From Croceimicrobium sp965279135 (GTDB taxonomy: Bacteria > Bacteroidota > Bacteroidia > Flavobacteriales > Schleiferiaceae): DNA of 64,000 bases. Shown piece after piece: positions 42,417 to 51,695 of the stretch; position 1 is the stretch's first letter, and each line of letters begins with the position of its first letter. Under the pieces are notes generated by a model, which had not been told where the DNA came from, searched no databases, and was given only the letters and a program-made list of their open reading frames with translations. Location: contig OZ257133.1 of assembly GCA_965279135.1 (NCBI GenBank), forward strand, positions 620,001 through 684,000, in the 5' to 3' direction. The position numbers and the translations under genes are program-made.

Positions 42417-43670
42417 ATGAAAAGTAATTTCAAACTTGACGTAGCAGTCATTGGTATTGGTCGGGTAGGACTTCCCTTAGCCTTAACCTTAGCCGACAAG
42501 GGATTTAAAGCCATTGGTATTGATAAGAATGATGAGCTTATTGAGGATGTAAACAATAAGAAGTTTCCGTTTCATGAGCCTGGATATCCTGAGCTAATTC
42601 AAAAGGTTGATTTCAGTGCAACTAATGATATTGCTAAGATCCAGGATTGCCAAAACATCGTGATCACGGTAGGTACTCCATTGCTGGCTCATATTGAAAC
42701 TGATCTTAGTCAAGTAAGAGCGGTTTTCAAATCTATACTTCCATATTTGAAAGAAGGACATAACATTCTTTTAAGAAGTACTATCGCGCCACGAACCACT
42801 GAGTTTGTAAAGAACTACATCGAGCTCAATACGGATTTCCAAATTGGTAAGGACCTATACCTTTCATTCTGCCCTGAACGCTTAGCGGAAGGGAAGGCCA
42901 TGAAGGAACTAAAGGAACTTCCTCAGATAATTGGATCTATGGATACCAAGTCTGGGGAAATGGCAGAAAAGCTTTTTGGTAAGGTTGCCGATGAGGTAAT
43001 CCATACCAACTATATTTCTGCAGAGCTAGTGAAGCTGTTTAATAACATCTCACGTTACGTTCACTTTTCCATCGCTAACCAATTGGCTTATATCGCAGAT
43101 GAGTTTGATGCTGACATTTATGATTTGATCTACATGACAAATCATAACTACGACAGAGGTGTGATTCCTCAGCCTGGAATGACGGCCGGTACTTGTTTGC
43201 GTAAGGATTTCGGTATGATTAACGAAACAGTTCCTTATACAGATCTCCTGCTAAGTGCTTGGAAAGTAAATGAGTACACACCTCGCTTTATGGTTCAAAA
43301 TATGAAGCGTAGAGTGAATTTCTTAGGTCGTAAGATTGCGGTTCTGGGATACGTATTTAAGAATGACGTTGACGATTCACGAGATAGCCTTATACCAAAA
43401 ATGATCCGTTACGTTGAGCGTGAGAATCCAGAGGAAATCATGGTTCATGAGCCTAATCTGGGTGATGAACTAGATAACGGATATGTGAATTCTTCTCTAA
43501 AGGATACTCTGGAGAATGCAGACATCGTATTCATGGCAATTAACCACAAAGACTTTAAGGATAATCTGGATGAGATTTTCGAGCTCGCTGGAAAAAACAC
43601 CTGGTTCGGAGATATCTGGAACGTCAGTGGAACTGGCAAAATCTTTTATAAAAACCCAAGAAAAAGCTAA
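42417..43670 (+). CDS. Divergent UDP-sugar dehydrogenase (WecC/UDP-glucose dehydrogenase family)
   Basis: Second nucleotide-sugar dehydrogenase, 417 residues. It has VAVIGIGRVGLPLALTLADKG, HEPGYPEL, the lysine/asparagine region AELVKLFNNISRY (about 201-213) and the catalytic Cys in MTAGTCLRKDFGM (about 254-266). That last block has neither the GGHCI of WecC-type nor the GGSCFPKD of UDP-glucose enzymes. Substrate may be UDP-ManNAc (wecB lies at 60022) or UDP-glucose (the next gene is like UDP-glucuronate decarboxylase). The 52-base upstream gap is the largest in the first part of the array. Confidence 0.83.
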   Translation: MKSNFKLDVAVIGIGRVGLPLALTLADKGFKAIGIDKNDELIEDVNNKKFPFHEPGYPELIQKVDFSATNDIAKIQDCQNIVITVGTPLLAHIETDLSQVRAVFKSILPYLKEGHNILLRSTIAPRTTEFVKNYIELNTDFQIGKDLYLSFCPERLAEGKAMKELKELPQIIGSMDTKSGEMAEKLFGKVADEVIHTNYISAELVKLFNNISRYVHFSIANQLAYIADEFDADIYDLIYMTNHNYDRGVIPQPGMTAGTCLRKDFGMINETVPYTDLLLSAWKVNEYTPRFMVQNMKRRVNFLGRKIAVLGYVFKNDVDDSRDSLIPKMIRYVERENPEEIMVHEPNLGDELDNGYVNSSLKDTLENADIVFMAINHKDFKDNLDEIFELAGKNTWFGDIWNVSGTGKIFYKNPRKS

Positions 43671-43673
43671 GAC

Positions 43674-44675
43674 ATGGCAAAGAAAAATGTTCTCGTAACC
43701 GGAGGTGCCGGATTCATCGGATTCCATTTGGCGAATAGCATTCAAAAGGAAGATGTTAATCTTACCGTAGTTGATAATTTCAGCCGGAATCGCAAGGATG
43801 AAGAGTTTGAAGCCTTAGCAGCTAAGAGCAACGTTAAATTCATCAATGCTGATATGACTCAGAAGGACTTCCTTCAGGAGCTTGATGATTATTATGATGA
43901 AATCTACCACTTAGCGGCAATAAACGGAACCAAGTATTTTTACGAGAAACCTTATGAGGTTTTAAGAGTAAACATCCTGGCCTTAATGAACCTTTTAGAG
44001 TGGGTTAATGAAGAGAATACAGGCAGATTCCTGTTTACTTCTTCTTCCGAAGCTTATTCTGGAACCATCACCGAATTTGGAGATAAAATGGACCTTGTTC
44101 CCACCAAAGAAGATGTTCCTCTTTCTGTTAATGATGTGTTTAACGAGCGCTTCTCTTACGGCTCATCTAAGCTTATCGGTGAGGTTTTAGTAATCAACTA
44201 CTTTAAGAAAGTCAAAGTTGATTTCACGGTTATTCGCTATCACAATATTTATGGTCCTAGAATGGGATATGAGCATGTGATGCCGGAATTTGTGAAGCGT
44301 CTTTATGACAATGAGAATCCATTTAAAATCTTCGGAGGAGAGCCTACCCGTGCCTTCTGTTATATCGATGATGCGGTGGAAGGAACCAAGCTTTCTATGC
44401 GTTCAGATAAGACCTCTGGAGAGATTATCCATATCGGAAATGACCGTGAGGAAATCAAGATCAAGGATCTTGCAGCCTTGTTGATCAGATTGAACGGCTC
44501 GGATGCCGAATTGAGTATTGAAGAAGCGCCATTAGGCAGTGTGAACCGCAGATGCCCAGATATTTCTAAAATCACCTCACTTACAGGATATGATCCTAAA
44601 GTGGACTTGGAAGAGGGTATGGGTCTTTCCATCAAGTGGTACATGGAGAAGTTTAAAGAGCTAGACAATGCCTAA
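43674..44675 (+). CDS. NAD-dependent sugar epimerase/decarboxylase (UDP-glucuronate decarboxylase-like SDR)
   Basis: Extended SDR of 333 residues. It shows VLVTGGAGFIGFHLANS, the YHLAAINGTKYFYEKPYEV block, TSSSEAYSG, the catalytic YGSSK (about 161-165), IRYHNIYGPRMGYEHVMPEF and FCYIDDAVEG. The wording of these blocks fits UDP-glucuronate decarboxylase or related epimerases better than UDP-glucose 4-epimerase. Its neighbour upstream, three bases away, may make the uronic acid it uses. It overlaps the cupin gene by eight bases. Confidence 0.8.
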   Translation: MAKKNVLVTGGAGFIGFHLANSIQKEDVNLTVVDNFSRNRKDEEFEALAAKSNVKFINADMTQKDFLQELDDYYDEIYHLAAINGTKYFYEKPYEVLRVNILALMNLLEWVNEENTGRFLFTSSSEAYSGTITEFGDKMDLVPTKEDVPLSVNDVFNERFSYGSSKLIGEVLVINYFKKVKVDFTVIRYHNIYGPRMGYEHVMPEFVKRLYDNENPFKIFGGEPTRAFCYIDDAVEGTKLSMRSDKTSGEIIHIGNDREEIKIKDLAALLIRLNGSDAELSIEEAPLGSVNRRCPDISKITSLTGYDPKVDLEEGMGLSIKWYMEKFKELDNA

Positions 44676-45072
44676 GGAGATTGTAGGAAAGGCAGGTGTT
44701 ATAGCCCGTCATATCAAACCTGAGGATCATAAAAGTGGTTTAAACTTCTTTTCCGAGGATGAAGAATTCGTTCAGGTAGGAAGTTGGTACAAATATGAAT
44801 CCGGAAAGTACCTGGCAAAGCACTACCACAACAAGTTAGAGCGCAAGACTGATATTACTCAAGAAGTCTTTGTGATCATGAAAGGTAGGGTTGAAACCAA
44901 GATGTATGATGAGGACTTAAGCGATGTAGGCTCACTAATCCTCGAGGAAGGAGATATTTTGATCTTTTTCCGTGGTGGTCACGACTTCACCATTTTGGAG
45001 GATGATACTATCGTTTATGAGTTAAAGAACGGCCCATTCTACGGTTCAGATAAAGACAAAACCAAATTTTAA
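44668..45072 (+). CDS. Small cupin-fold protein
   Basis: A 134-residue single-domain cupin. The conserved double motif is visible: GKYLAKHYHNKLERKTDITQ...EVFVIMKGRVE for motif 1 (metal ligands His, His and probably Glu) and LEEGDILIFFRGGHDF for motif 2. It is not the FdtA/WxcM isomerase type. A role as sugar isomerase or epimerase is inferred only from its place between an SDR and a DegT aminotransferase; the eight-base overlap with the former and one-base gap to the latter point to one pathway. Confidence 0.72.
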   Translation: MPKEIVGKAGVIARHIKPEDHKSGLNFFSEDEEFVQVGSWYKYESGKYLAKHYHNKLERKTDITQEVFVIMKGRVETKMYDEDLSDVGSLILEEGDILIFFRGGHDFTILEDDTIVYELKNGPFYGSDKDKTKF

Positions 45073-45073
45073 A

Positions 45074-46255
45074 ATGGATAAGAACAACGCGAAACTTGCT
45101 ATTAATGGTGGATCTCCGGTAATTGAAGATCCGGTATTAATTCATTTGCCTTATTTAGGAGAGGACGATAATGAGAGCGTAATGGAAGTTATGCGATCTA
45201 CCTTTGTTACCGGGGATGGCGCTGCCTGTCGTCAGTTCGAATCAATGCTGCAGGATTATCTTGGAGTTAAACATGCCCTTTACGTTAACTCTGCTACTTC
45301 GGCCCTGGAGCTAGCTTTTAGAGTTAAGAATTTTGAAGCGGGTAGTGAGGTGTTAATCCCAAACTTCACTTATACTTCAAGTGCACTGGGTCCACTCTAT
45401 AATAACTTAAGCATCAAGTTGATCGATGTGAATCCCGACAACGGAAATATCGATGTTAGTAAGTTGGAGTCTTATATCGGACCAAAGACGGTAGCAATTG
45501 TTGCAGTTGACTATGCAGGGAATCCTGCGGATATGGAGGCAATCAACGCTATTGCAAAGAAGCATGATCTTTACGTTGTTCATGATACGGCTCAATCAAT
45601 CGATGCCTCGATAAACGGTATTAAAACGGGTAATTGGGCGGATGTATCCACTTTCAGTTTTCACGGTACCAAGAATTTGACCACCGGTGAAGGTGGTGCA
45701 TTTGTTACCAATGACGATGAGCTTGCCGAAAGAGTCAAGATTTTACGTGAGAAGGGAACGGATAAGAATTCATTCCTTACTGATAATATTACCCGCGGTT
45801 ATTACGAGTATGTAGATATTGGAATGTCTTATGTGCAGTCTAATATTCTAGGAGGCCTTGGGATATCTCAGCTCCGTAAACTTCCGGAAATGACCAGGCG
45901 GCGTAAGGAGATTGCGGAGTTCTATAGATCTGAACTGGCTGGGATCAAGGAGATTGACTTTTTACGTCAGAATGATAATGCCCAGACTAACTGGCATATT
46001 TTCGGTATTCTGGTGCCTCCGGCAGAGCGCTATTGGATTATGGATGCCTTAAGAGCAGAGAATATCCTTACAAACGTCCACTATACGCCATTGCACAGGA
46101 ACAAGTACTATTCACATCTTGGGACGGATGAAGAGTTCCCTGGTAGTATGGAGTTTTTCAATCGTCTTCTAAGATTGCCTATTTATCCATCTCTTACTCA
46201 GAATCAAATTGAGAAGGTTGTGGAAGCAACCAAAAAAGTGTTTGGATATGTATAA
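45074..46255 (+). CDS. DegT family sugar aminotransferase (WecE/RffA-like)
   Basis: PLP-dependent aminotransferase of 393 residues. Blocks: YVNSATSALELAFRV, HDTAQSIDASINGIKTG (about 175-191) and the Schiff-base lysine in STFSFHGTKNLTTGEGGAF (Lys about residue 201). The HGTKN wording resembles WecE/RffA, which aminates dTDP-4-keto-6-deoxyglucose, though the true substrate is not known. The following acetyltransferase overlaps by eight bases, so an amino-acetylated sugar is the likely product. Confidence 0.88.
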   Translation: MDKNNAKLAINGGSPVIEDPVLIHLPYLGEDDNESVMEVMRSTFVTGDGAACRQFESMLQDYLGVKHALYVNSATSALELAFRVKNFEAGSEVLIPNFTYTSSALGPLYNNLSIKLIDVNPDNGNIDVSKLESYIGPKTVAIVAVDYAGNPADMEAINAIAKKHDLYVVHDTAQSIDASINGIKTGNWADVSTFSFHGTKNLTTGEGGAFVTNDDELAERVKILREKGTDKNSFLTDNITRGYYEYVDIGMSYVQSNILGGLGISQLRKLPEMTRRRKEIAEFYRSELAGIKEIDFLRQNDNAQTNWHIFGILVPPAERYWIMDALRAENILTNVHYTPLHRNKYYSHLGTDEEFPGSMEFFNRLLRLPIYPSLTQNQIEKVVEATKKVFGYV

Positions 46256-46772
46256 TTATGAAGGCCTGTCCTTTCGGGTTACTGAAAGGGAAGACCTACC
46301 GGAGCTAAAGCGCATCCACAATGAGCAGGATGTGTGGGAAAATCTCTTTAACATTGATTTCGTTGACGATAACAGTCAGGAAGCTTGGTGGTCAGGCCTT
46401 TACAAGAAGAAAGATGATTTGCGCTATGTGATCTGTCCTGAGGATAATCCGCAAGAAATCATAGGGCGGCTTCGAATCCAAAACATTAACGCCCAGAATA
46501 ACAATTGCGAAGTAGGTATTGATATTTCAAAGTCTCACCGCGGCAAAGGTTATGGTAAAAAGTCCTACCACATGCTACTGAAATTCCTCTTTGAGGAATT
46601 TAATATGAATATGGTGTACCTCCGCGTCGCAGACTTTAACGTTCGGGCAAAAGACTTATACCTCAAGGTAGGTTTTCAGGAGACCGGGCGATTTCCACAA
46701 TTTTTTTACCGCAAGGGCCAGTATTGGGATTACATCTTAATGAGCATTACCAAAGAGCAATATCATAGCTAA
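46248..46772 (+). CDS. GNAT family N-acetyltransferase
   Basis: About 174 residues. The acetyl-CoA loop SKSHRGKGYGKKSYHML (about 97-113), the preceding strand VGIDIS and the C-terminal NVRAKDLYLKVGFQETGRF mark the GNAT fold. ATG 46248 is preferred: it gives MYNYEGLSFRVTE and an 8-base overlap with the aminotransferase stop, while the longer frame from 46209 lies inside that gene. It probably acetylates the amino group just added by that enzyme, as WecD, FdtC and PseH do in similar pairs. Confidence 0.86.
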   Translation: MYNYEGLSFRVTEREDLPELKRIHNEQDVWENLFNIDFVDDNSQEAWWSGLYKKKDDLRYVICPEDNPQEIIGRLRIQNINAQNNNCEVGIDISKSHRGKGYGKKSYHMLLKFLFEEFNMNMVYLRVADFNVRAKDLYLKVGFQETGRFPQFFYRKGQYWDYILMSITKEQYHS

Positions 46773-46774
46773 GT

Positions 46775-47839
46775 ATGAAGGTTTTAATTCCTAAGTATTA
46801 TTGGATCGGTGGAATGATCGATAACATGGAAAAAGCTCTTCGAGCTGCTGGTCATGAAGTTTTGACCCTTCCATTTAATACTAAAGAGAAGTCGAGCTTC
46901 AAGAATCCTTTAAATCAGTTAAAGAAGTACAATCAGTACTCGCATCAAAAGCGAATCGATGATTATAACAAGAGGGTAAGGGAGCAAGCTAAGGAGTTTA
47001 AACCTGACTTAGTTTTTTACTTGAATAGCGGAAAATTAACCCCGGATACGATTCGCTATTTTAATGAAAGTTTGAAAGCTAAAGTGGTTTGCTTTCTACC
47101 GGATAATCCTTTTGATAGCTCTCGTAGTAAGTTTACTGCCATGAATTTCCCTTGGTGCCATGATATATTGGTATGTGAAGGGGCATGGATTCCAAATATT
47201 AGAAATGTAGCACCAGACGCTAACATTCATAAAGTGATCGTAGGTTTTAACGAGGAGCATTTTTTCGAGCCTAAAGCCGACTCAATTAGCGAGGAAGATC
47301 ATGAGAAGTTCACCTGTGATGTTTCGTTTACAGGGGCTGGTTATGCAGAAAATGCAGAGGGTGCATATCGTTCAATTATCCTTTATCATCTTCACCGAGA
47401 GTTTGATGTTAAGTTCTGGAGCAATGATAATTGGAGTTTCAGATTTAAATATCTAAAGGGCTTATCTCAATGCTATCAGGGTAAGCGCCTAAGTTTAGAG
47501 GATCTCAGAAAGCTCTATTTCCTGACTCATGTTAATCTTAACATGCCGAGTCCTCAAATCTATTCTACTTTTCAGCCCAGAGTTTTTGAAGTTGCCGCTT
47601 GCGGAGGATTCCAAATCGCGGATTATCGTTCTGATCTATTCGATTATTTCACAGAAGATGAGCTTCCGGTATTTAAAAGTATTCCTGAACTAAAGGATAA
47701 GATTGAATACTACAAAAAGAATCCCGGTTTAAAAATGGCGTCAATTCAGAGCCTCAAATCCAAAGTGATGGAGAAACACACTTGGTCGGTTCGTTTATCC
47801 GAATATTTCGATTTGCTGAATATCGAAATGAATCACTAA
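46775..47839 (+). CDS. CgeB-like glycosyltransferase
   Basis: A 354-residue protein of the CgeB/GT1_2 type. It has an N-terminal KVLIPKYYWIGGMIDNMEKAL, the EFKPDLVFYLNSGKL strand, CDVSFTGAGYAENAEGAYRS (about 171-190) and the C-terminal donor region FQPRVFEVAACGGFQIADYR, which carries the conserved Glu. It starts two bases after the acetyltransferase. The sugar and linkage are unknown. Confidence 0.82.
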   Translation: MKVLIPKYYWIGGMIDNMEKALRAAGHEVLTLPFNTKEKSSFKNPLNQLKKYNQYSHQKRIDDYNKRVREQAKEFKPDLVFYLNSGKLTPDTIRYFNESLKAKVVCFLPDNPFDSSRSKFTAMNFPWCHDILVCEGAWIPNIRNVAPDANIHKVIVGFNEEHFFEPKADSISEEDHEKFTCDVSFTGAGYAENAEGAYRSIILYHLHREFDVKFWSNDNWSFRFKYLKGLSQCYQGKRLSLEDLRKLYFLTHVNLNMPSPQIYSTFQPRVFEVAACGGFQIADYRSDLFDYFTEDELPVFKSIPELKDKIEYYKKNPGLKMASIQSLKSKVMEKHTWSVRLSEYFDLLNIEMNH

Positions 47840-47846
47840 TACTAGC

Positions 47847-49223
47847 TTGAAAGGATTAGCCCGTGCCATAGGCCTTTTTTGGCTCTTTTTGATATTGATG
47901 GACAATCCTGCTGGGTTTTTCTCAATTCTTGGTGTTCAGGACTCGACCTTAGTTAAGCTCTTTCGATACTTCTTATTCTTTATAGCAGTTTTCTTCTGGT
48001 TACAAGTGAAAAACCACAAAATGGCCAGATATGCTCGAAATCAACCTCTGTATCGTTCAATGGTTATTGTATTGACCATATGGGCGATCTTTTATTTCGG
48101 GGTTTATGCCGGCTATAACAGCAATGAGAGCTTGGGAGTTTTCGATCTATTCGCCAAGCATAATAGAATGATTATTGGAATTTTCCTGTTTTTTATAACT
48201 ACGCAGGTTGTTGCAATAGGTTTTAGTGAGCGTTTTATCAAGCACTTCACTACAATTCTAATAATTGTAGGTATCCTAAGTTTAATAACGGCTTTTACCG
48301 GTGTTAAACTCGTTGAGATGGGGGAATATCAACGCCACTTTACTTCTGTAAAGCGAATTGTATTTCAAGGGGGTAAAATCATATACTTTATTTTACCCCT
48401 TACTGCAGCTCATCTTGCATTGAATTACAAAAGAGATTACAAGATATACGCTGCCTTCGTCTTGGTGGTAAGTATGATTGTTGTTGCAATTCTTCGTCGT
48501 TGGATGGTTGGAGCAGTAATTTACACTGCGATAGTATTCATAATGATGAATTACGTTCGAAGTCTTCCCTTGATTTTAATTCCTAAAAGAACCGCATTAA
48601 CCGTTACGGGCGTTTTGTTGGCATTCGTTGTTTTTCTTGGGATTACCAAGAGAGAATACCTTACTGTTATTGGAGATACTGCGGTGAATTTGATTTCTAT
48701 GGCGCAAGGGGATATCGATGAGCGAACTGCAGATGATGAGCGCATTAGTTTCACTAAGCAAACCAGTATGTTAAAGGCCTTTACTGATAATCCAGTAATT
48801 GGAACAGGATATGATGAACGCTGGTTTAACAATAGAGATAAGGATGATCAGTGGGAAGGTGCGGATTATATTTTCTTGGGAGTAATTGGCCAATATGGAA
48901 CGATGGGAATTCTCATCTTCATATTCTACTATGTGGTGATATTGACTGCGGTGTTTAAAGGTCTAAGACTCATTCGAAGGAATTGGATGTTGCTCAAATT
49001 AAATTTGAGAGAGTCTCATGTGAACTTAATGATATTCTTAGCGGCTTCCGCTGAGTTCCTAAGAAATGTATTGGAATATCCCAATTGGTTTGTTCCTATT
49101 TCTGCGAGCTCCTTCGGATACCTGTACTTTATTTATGGTGGTTTGGTGGTTGGAAGCTATTTAGCGCTTCGAAACAAGATTCAATTGCATAAACAGTTCC
49201 AGGTTAACCTTCAGAAAGCCTAA
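47847..49223 (+). CDS. O-antigen ligase/polymerase family membrane protein (probable Wzy)
   Basis: Polytopic protein of 458 residues with about 10-12 helices and a large outer loop near residues 285-345, the layout of Wzy polymerases and WaaL ligases. Position inside a Wzx/Wza/Wzc cluster favours polymerase. An in-frame stop at 47829 leaves TTG 47847 as the only good start before the first helix. The next gene starts at the last base of its stop (TAATG), so the two are coupled. Wzy sequences are poorly conserved, so this rests on topology and context. Confidence 0.72.
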   Translation: MKGLARAIGLFWLFLILMDNPAGFFSILGVQDSTLVKLFRYFLFFIAVFFWLQVKNHKMARYARNQPLYRSMVIVLTIWAIFYFGVYAGYNSNESLGVFDLFAKHNRMIIGIFLFFITTQVVAIGFSERFIKHFTTILIIVGILSLITAFTGVKLVEMGEYQRHFTSVKRIVFQGGKIIYFILPLTAAHLALNYKRDYKIYAAFVLVVSMIVVAILRRWMVGAVIYTAIVFIMMNYVRSLPLILIPKRTALTVTGVLLAFVVFLGITKREYLTVIGDTAVNLISMAQGDIDERTADDERISFTKQTSMLKAFTDNPVIGTGYDERWFNNRDKDDQWEGADYIFLGVIGQYGTMGILIFIFYYVVILTAVFKGLRLIRRNWMLLKLNLRESHVNLMIFLAASAEFLRNVLEYPNWFVPISASSFGYLYFIYGGLVVGSYLALRNKIQLHKQFQVNLQKA

Positions 49224-50725
49224 TGCTAAAGCAACGATTCCTTCTTCAATTTGGCTCGGGAATATTTCTCAAGATTTTGGGTATGATCAGCACTATTGTT
49301 GTAGCTCGTATCGTTGGCCCGGAGGTATTGGGACAGGTGACTTTTGGGATGGCCTTTGCATCCCTATTTACAATAATTACAGGTTTGTGGGGAACACCCC
49401 ATATAAAGATAGTAGCGGAGGGAACCCCAATTAAAGAGGCGATGGGAGTGTTTGTACGGCTTAAGGTTTTAACCATGAGTCTGTTTCTGATTGCGGGATT
49501 TTCATGGGCACACTTCCTTCAGGAACAAATCATAGGAATTCGTTTCGATTCAGAGCAACTTCTAATAGTTGATCTAGCTCTTCTTGCCGTGTTTTCCCAT
49601 CAGTTGATGAAATTCGGGAATACAACCTTTCAAGCGCGCATGGAACAGGTGAAGGCAAACGTTCCTGACTTGGTTAAGGGACTACTATTCCAGTTCGGTC
49701 GTATAGCGGTTGTATTGCTAGGTTTTACTGCTGTTGGTCTGATTTTCTGGGATATGGCTGCTGCTTTAATTGCCTCCATTTTCACCTTTCTACTACTCCG
49801 TAGACTGCCAATAGGTAGTTTTTCAAAATCTTTAGCAAAAAGATACTGGGGCTACGCCAAACCGCTAATTCTTTTTATGATAGTTACAGTAGCCGTGAAG
49901 TACCTGGATAAAGTTCTACTAAAAGAATTCACTAGCGAAAATGAACTTGGTTTTTATACCGTGGCCTTTAGTCTGGGTGGAATGCTACTTTTAATTAAAA
50001 GTCAAATTGGTGTAGTTTTCTTCCCGCTTTTCACCCGCTATTTAGCCGATGGTGAACATCAGAGATTGGCTGATTTAGTGGCTAAGTATATGGAGCTTGT
50101 CATGTTTATTATATTCCCTTTTGTGGCTGGAATTATTGTAGCAGCTTACCAGATTATTAAGACTCTTTACGGAATTACATTTGAGCCTAGCGTGATACCA
50201 TTTACTCTCTTGATAAGCTCTTCCTTTTTAACTCTTTTAGGTCAACCTTTTGGGAATATCATCAGCGGAGCGGGTAAATTTTATCAGCTCACCTGGGTGA
50301 ATACGATCCGAGCGATTATCTTTTTTATTGCCCTGTACTTTTTTCTCTCAGAAGACTTCTTTAACCTGGGAGCAATAGGGTTGGCTGCTTGCGTATTGAT
50401 TGGGCAAATGACCGAGTTTGTTATGTTCCAGATTTATGCAGCTAAACTAACCAGTGGAAGTTTCTGGCGTAGGAAACACTTGATGTTTCTAGGTCCAATT
50501 GCTCTATTATTTGGTTTTTACTGGTTGCAATGGATGGGAGGTTTTCAACAATCCTATTGGTCTATTGCTTTCGGCATTTTGTCAACAGGGACCATATTCG
50601 CTTTTTTAGTGTTCACCAAAACTCTTGATAATGAATTGATGGACCAGGTTGGGCAAATAGGGAGCGTGAAAAAGCTAAAATCATATATCGTCAAAGAATT
50701 AACTAAAAACAAGGATAATGACTAA
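49223..50725 (+). CDS. Wzx-like polysaccharide flippase (second copy)
   Basis: Membrane protein of 500 residues with about 14 helices and the N-terminal FGSGIFLKILGMISTIVVAR and GPEVLGQVTFGMAFASL blocks of the O-antigen flippase (Wzx) family. It differs clearly from the flippase at 29033. It is flanked by the putative Wzy and an epimerase gene that it overlaps by eight bases. A role in flipping the repeat unit made by this array is likely. Confidence 0.88.
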   Translation: MLKQRFLLQFGSGIFLKILGMISTIVVARIVGPEVLGQVTFGMAFASLFTIITGLWGTPHIKIVAEGTPIKEAMGVFVRLKVLTMSLFLIAGFSWAHFLQEQIIGIRFDSEQLLIVDLALLAVFSHQLMKFGNTTFQARMEQVKANVPDLVKGLLFQFGRIAVVLLGFTAVGLIFWDMAAALIASIFTFLLLRRLPIGSFSKSLAKRYWGYAKPLILFMIVTVAVKYLDKVLLKEFTSENELGFYTVAFSLGGMLLLIKSQIGVVFFPLFTRYLADGEHQRLADLVAKYMELVMFIIFPFVAGIIVAAYQIIKTLYGITFEPSVIPFTLLISSSFLTLLGQPFGNIISGAGKFYQLTWVNTIRAIIFFIALYFFLSEDFFNLGAIGLAACVLIGQMTEFVMFQIYAAKLTSGSFWRRKHLMFLGPIALLFGFYWLQWMGGFQQSYWSIAFGILSTGTIFAFLVFTKTLDNELMDQVGQIGSVKKLKSYIVKELTKNKDND

Positions 50726-51674
50726 GTACAAGAAGGCCTTAGTAACCGGAGGTGCCGGTTTCATTGGCAGTCATCTGGTTGAGGAACTGGTAAAGTCTGG
50801 TGTATACACCATTAGCGTGGATAATTACTTCGCAGGAAAGAAAGAGAATCTGGCTCACCTTAAGCAGTATGATAATTTTCAGGAGGAAAACTGCGATGTT
50901 TTAGACTTCGAGCGTTTGGATGAGCTTTTTGAAGGTGTGGATGTAGTTTTTCACCAAGCCGCCTCTAAGAAGACCATTTGCTTGAACAATCCTCGCCTCG
51001 ACTTAGACATTAATGCTAAAGGTACCTTTAACTTACTTGAGCTTGCTGTAAAGCATAAGGTGAAGAAATTTGTACACGCTTCTACCGGTTCTGTTTATGG
51101 TGAAGCTCAGTATTTTCCTCAAGATGAAAATCATCCCTTAGTGCCAACTTCTTACTATGGATGCTCTAAACTAGCAGGAGAGAAATACGTGAAAATCTTT
51201 AATCACCTGTATGGCTTAGATACTACCGTATTGCGCTACTTCCACATCTATGGACCGCGTCAGGAATCCAGTGATGTTGGGGGAGTGGTTTCTATTTTCT
51301 GTAGGAATTTACTTGAGGGTAAACCAATGACCATCTTCGGTGATGGAACCCAGCAACGCTCCTTTACCAATGTAAAAGATGTTGTAAAAGCAAACATTGC
51401 AGCAGCGGAATTGGAAAATACTAATGGCGAGGTTTACAACTGCGCATCGGGGATTAAAGTAACTGTAAAAGAGTTGGCAGATATGGTTGCCAAAAGCCTG
51501 AATATTTCCGATCCGGTAATTAACTATGGAGATTGGACTCCAGGTGATATTAAGGTATTCGATATAGACAATAGCAAGATCAGAGAGGCTATGAACTTAG
51601 AATTCCTAACCGATTTCGAGAAAGGCTTACAGGAAACCGTTGACTGGGCTGTAGCTTATTTTGAAAAGAAGTAA
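50718..51674 (+). CDS. NAD-dependent sugar epimerase (UDP-glucose 4-epimerase family SDR)
   Basis: Extended SDR of 318 residues: ALVTGGAGFIGSHLVEEL, VFHQAASKKTICLNNPRLD, STGSVYGE, catalytic YYGCSK (Lys about residue 153), LRYFHIYGPRQESSDVGG, and FGDGTQQRSFTNVKDVV. The blocks fit a nucleotide-sugar 4-epimerase, but the product cannot be read exactly. It is one of four extended SDRs in the window. It overlaps the flippase by eight bases. Confidence 0.85.
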   Translation: MTKYKKALVTGGAGFIGSHLVEELVKSGVYTISVDNYFAGKKENLAHLKQYDNFQEENCDVLDFERLDELFEGVDVVFHQAASKKTICLNNPRLDLDINAKGTFNLLELAVKHKVKKFVHASTGSVYGEAQYFPQDENHPLVPTSYYGCSKLAGEKYVKIFNHLYGLDTTVLRYFHIYGPRQESSDVGGVVSIFCRNLLEGKPMTIFGDGTQQRSFTNVKDVVKANIAAAELENTNGEVYNCASGIKVTVKELADMVAKSLNISDPVINYGDWTPGDIKVFDIDNSKIREAMNLEFLTDFEKGLQETVDWAVAYFEKK

Positions 51675-51695
51675 CCTCAGGAAATAATCTTATAG

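Noticed and set aside
44668..45072. The cupin as an FdtA-type ketoisomerase, making a dTDP-Fuc3NAc pathway
   Set aside because: FdtA/WxcM sequence blocks are absent and no RmlA/RmlB genes are in the window.
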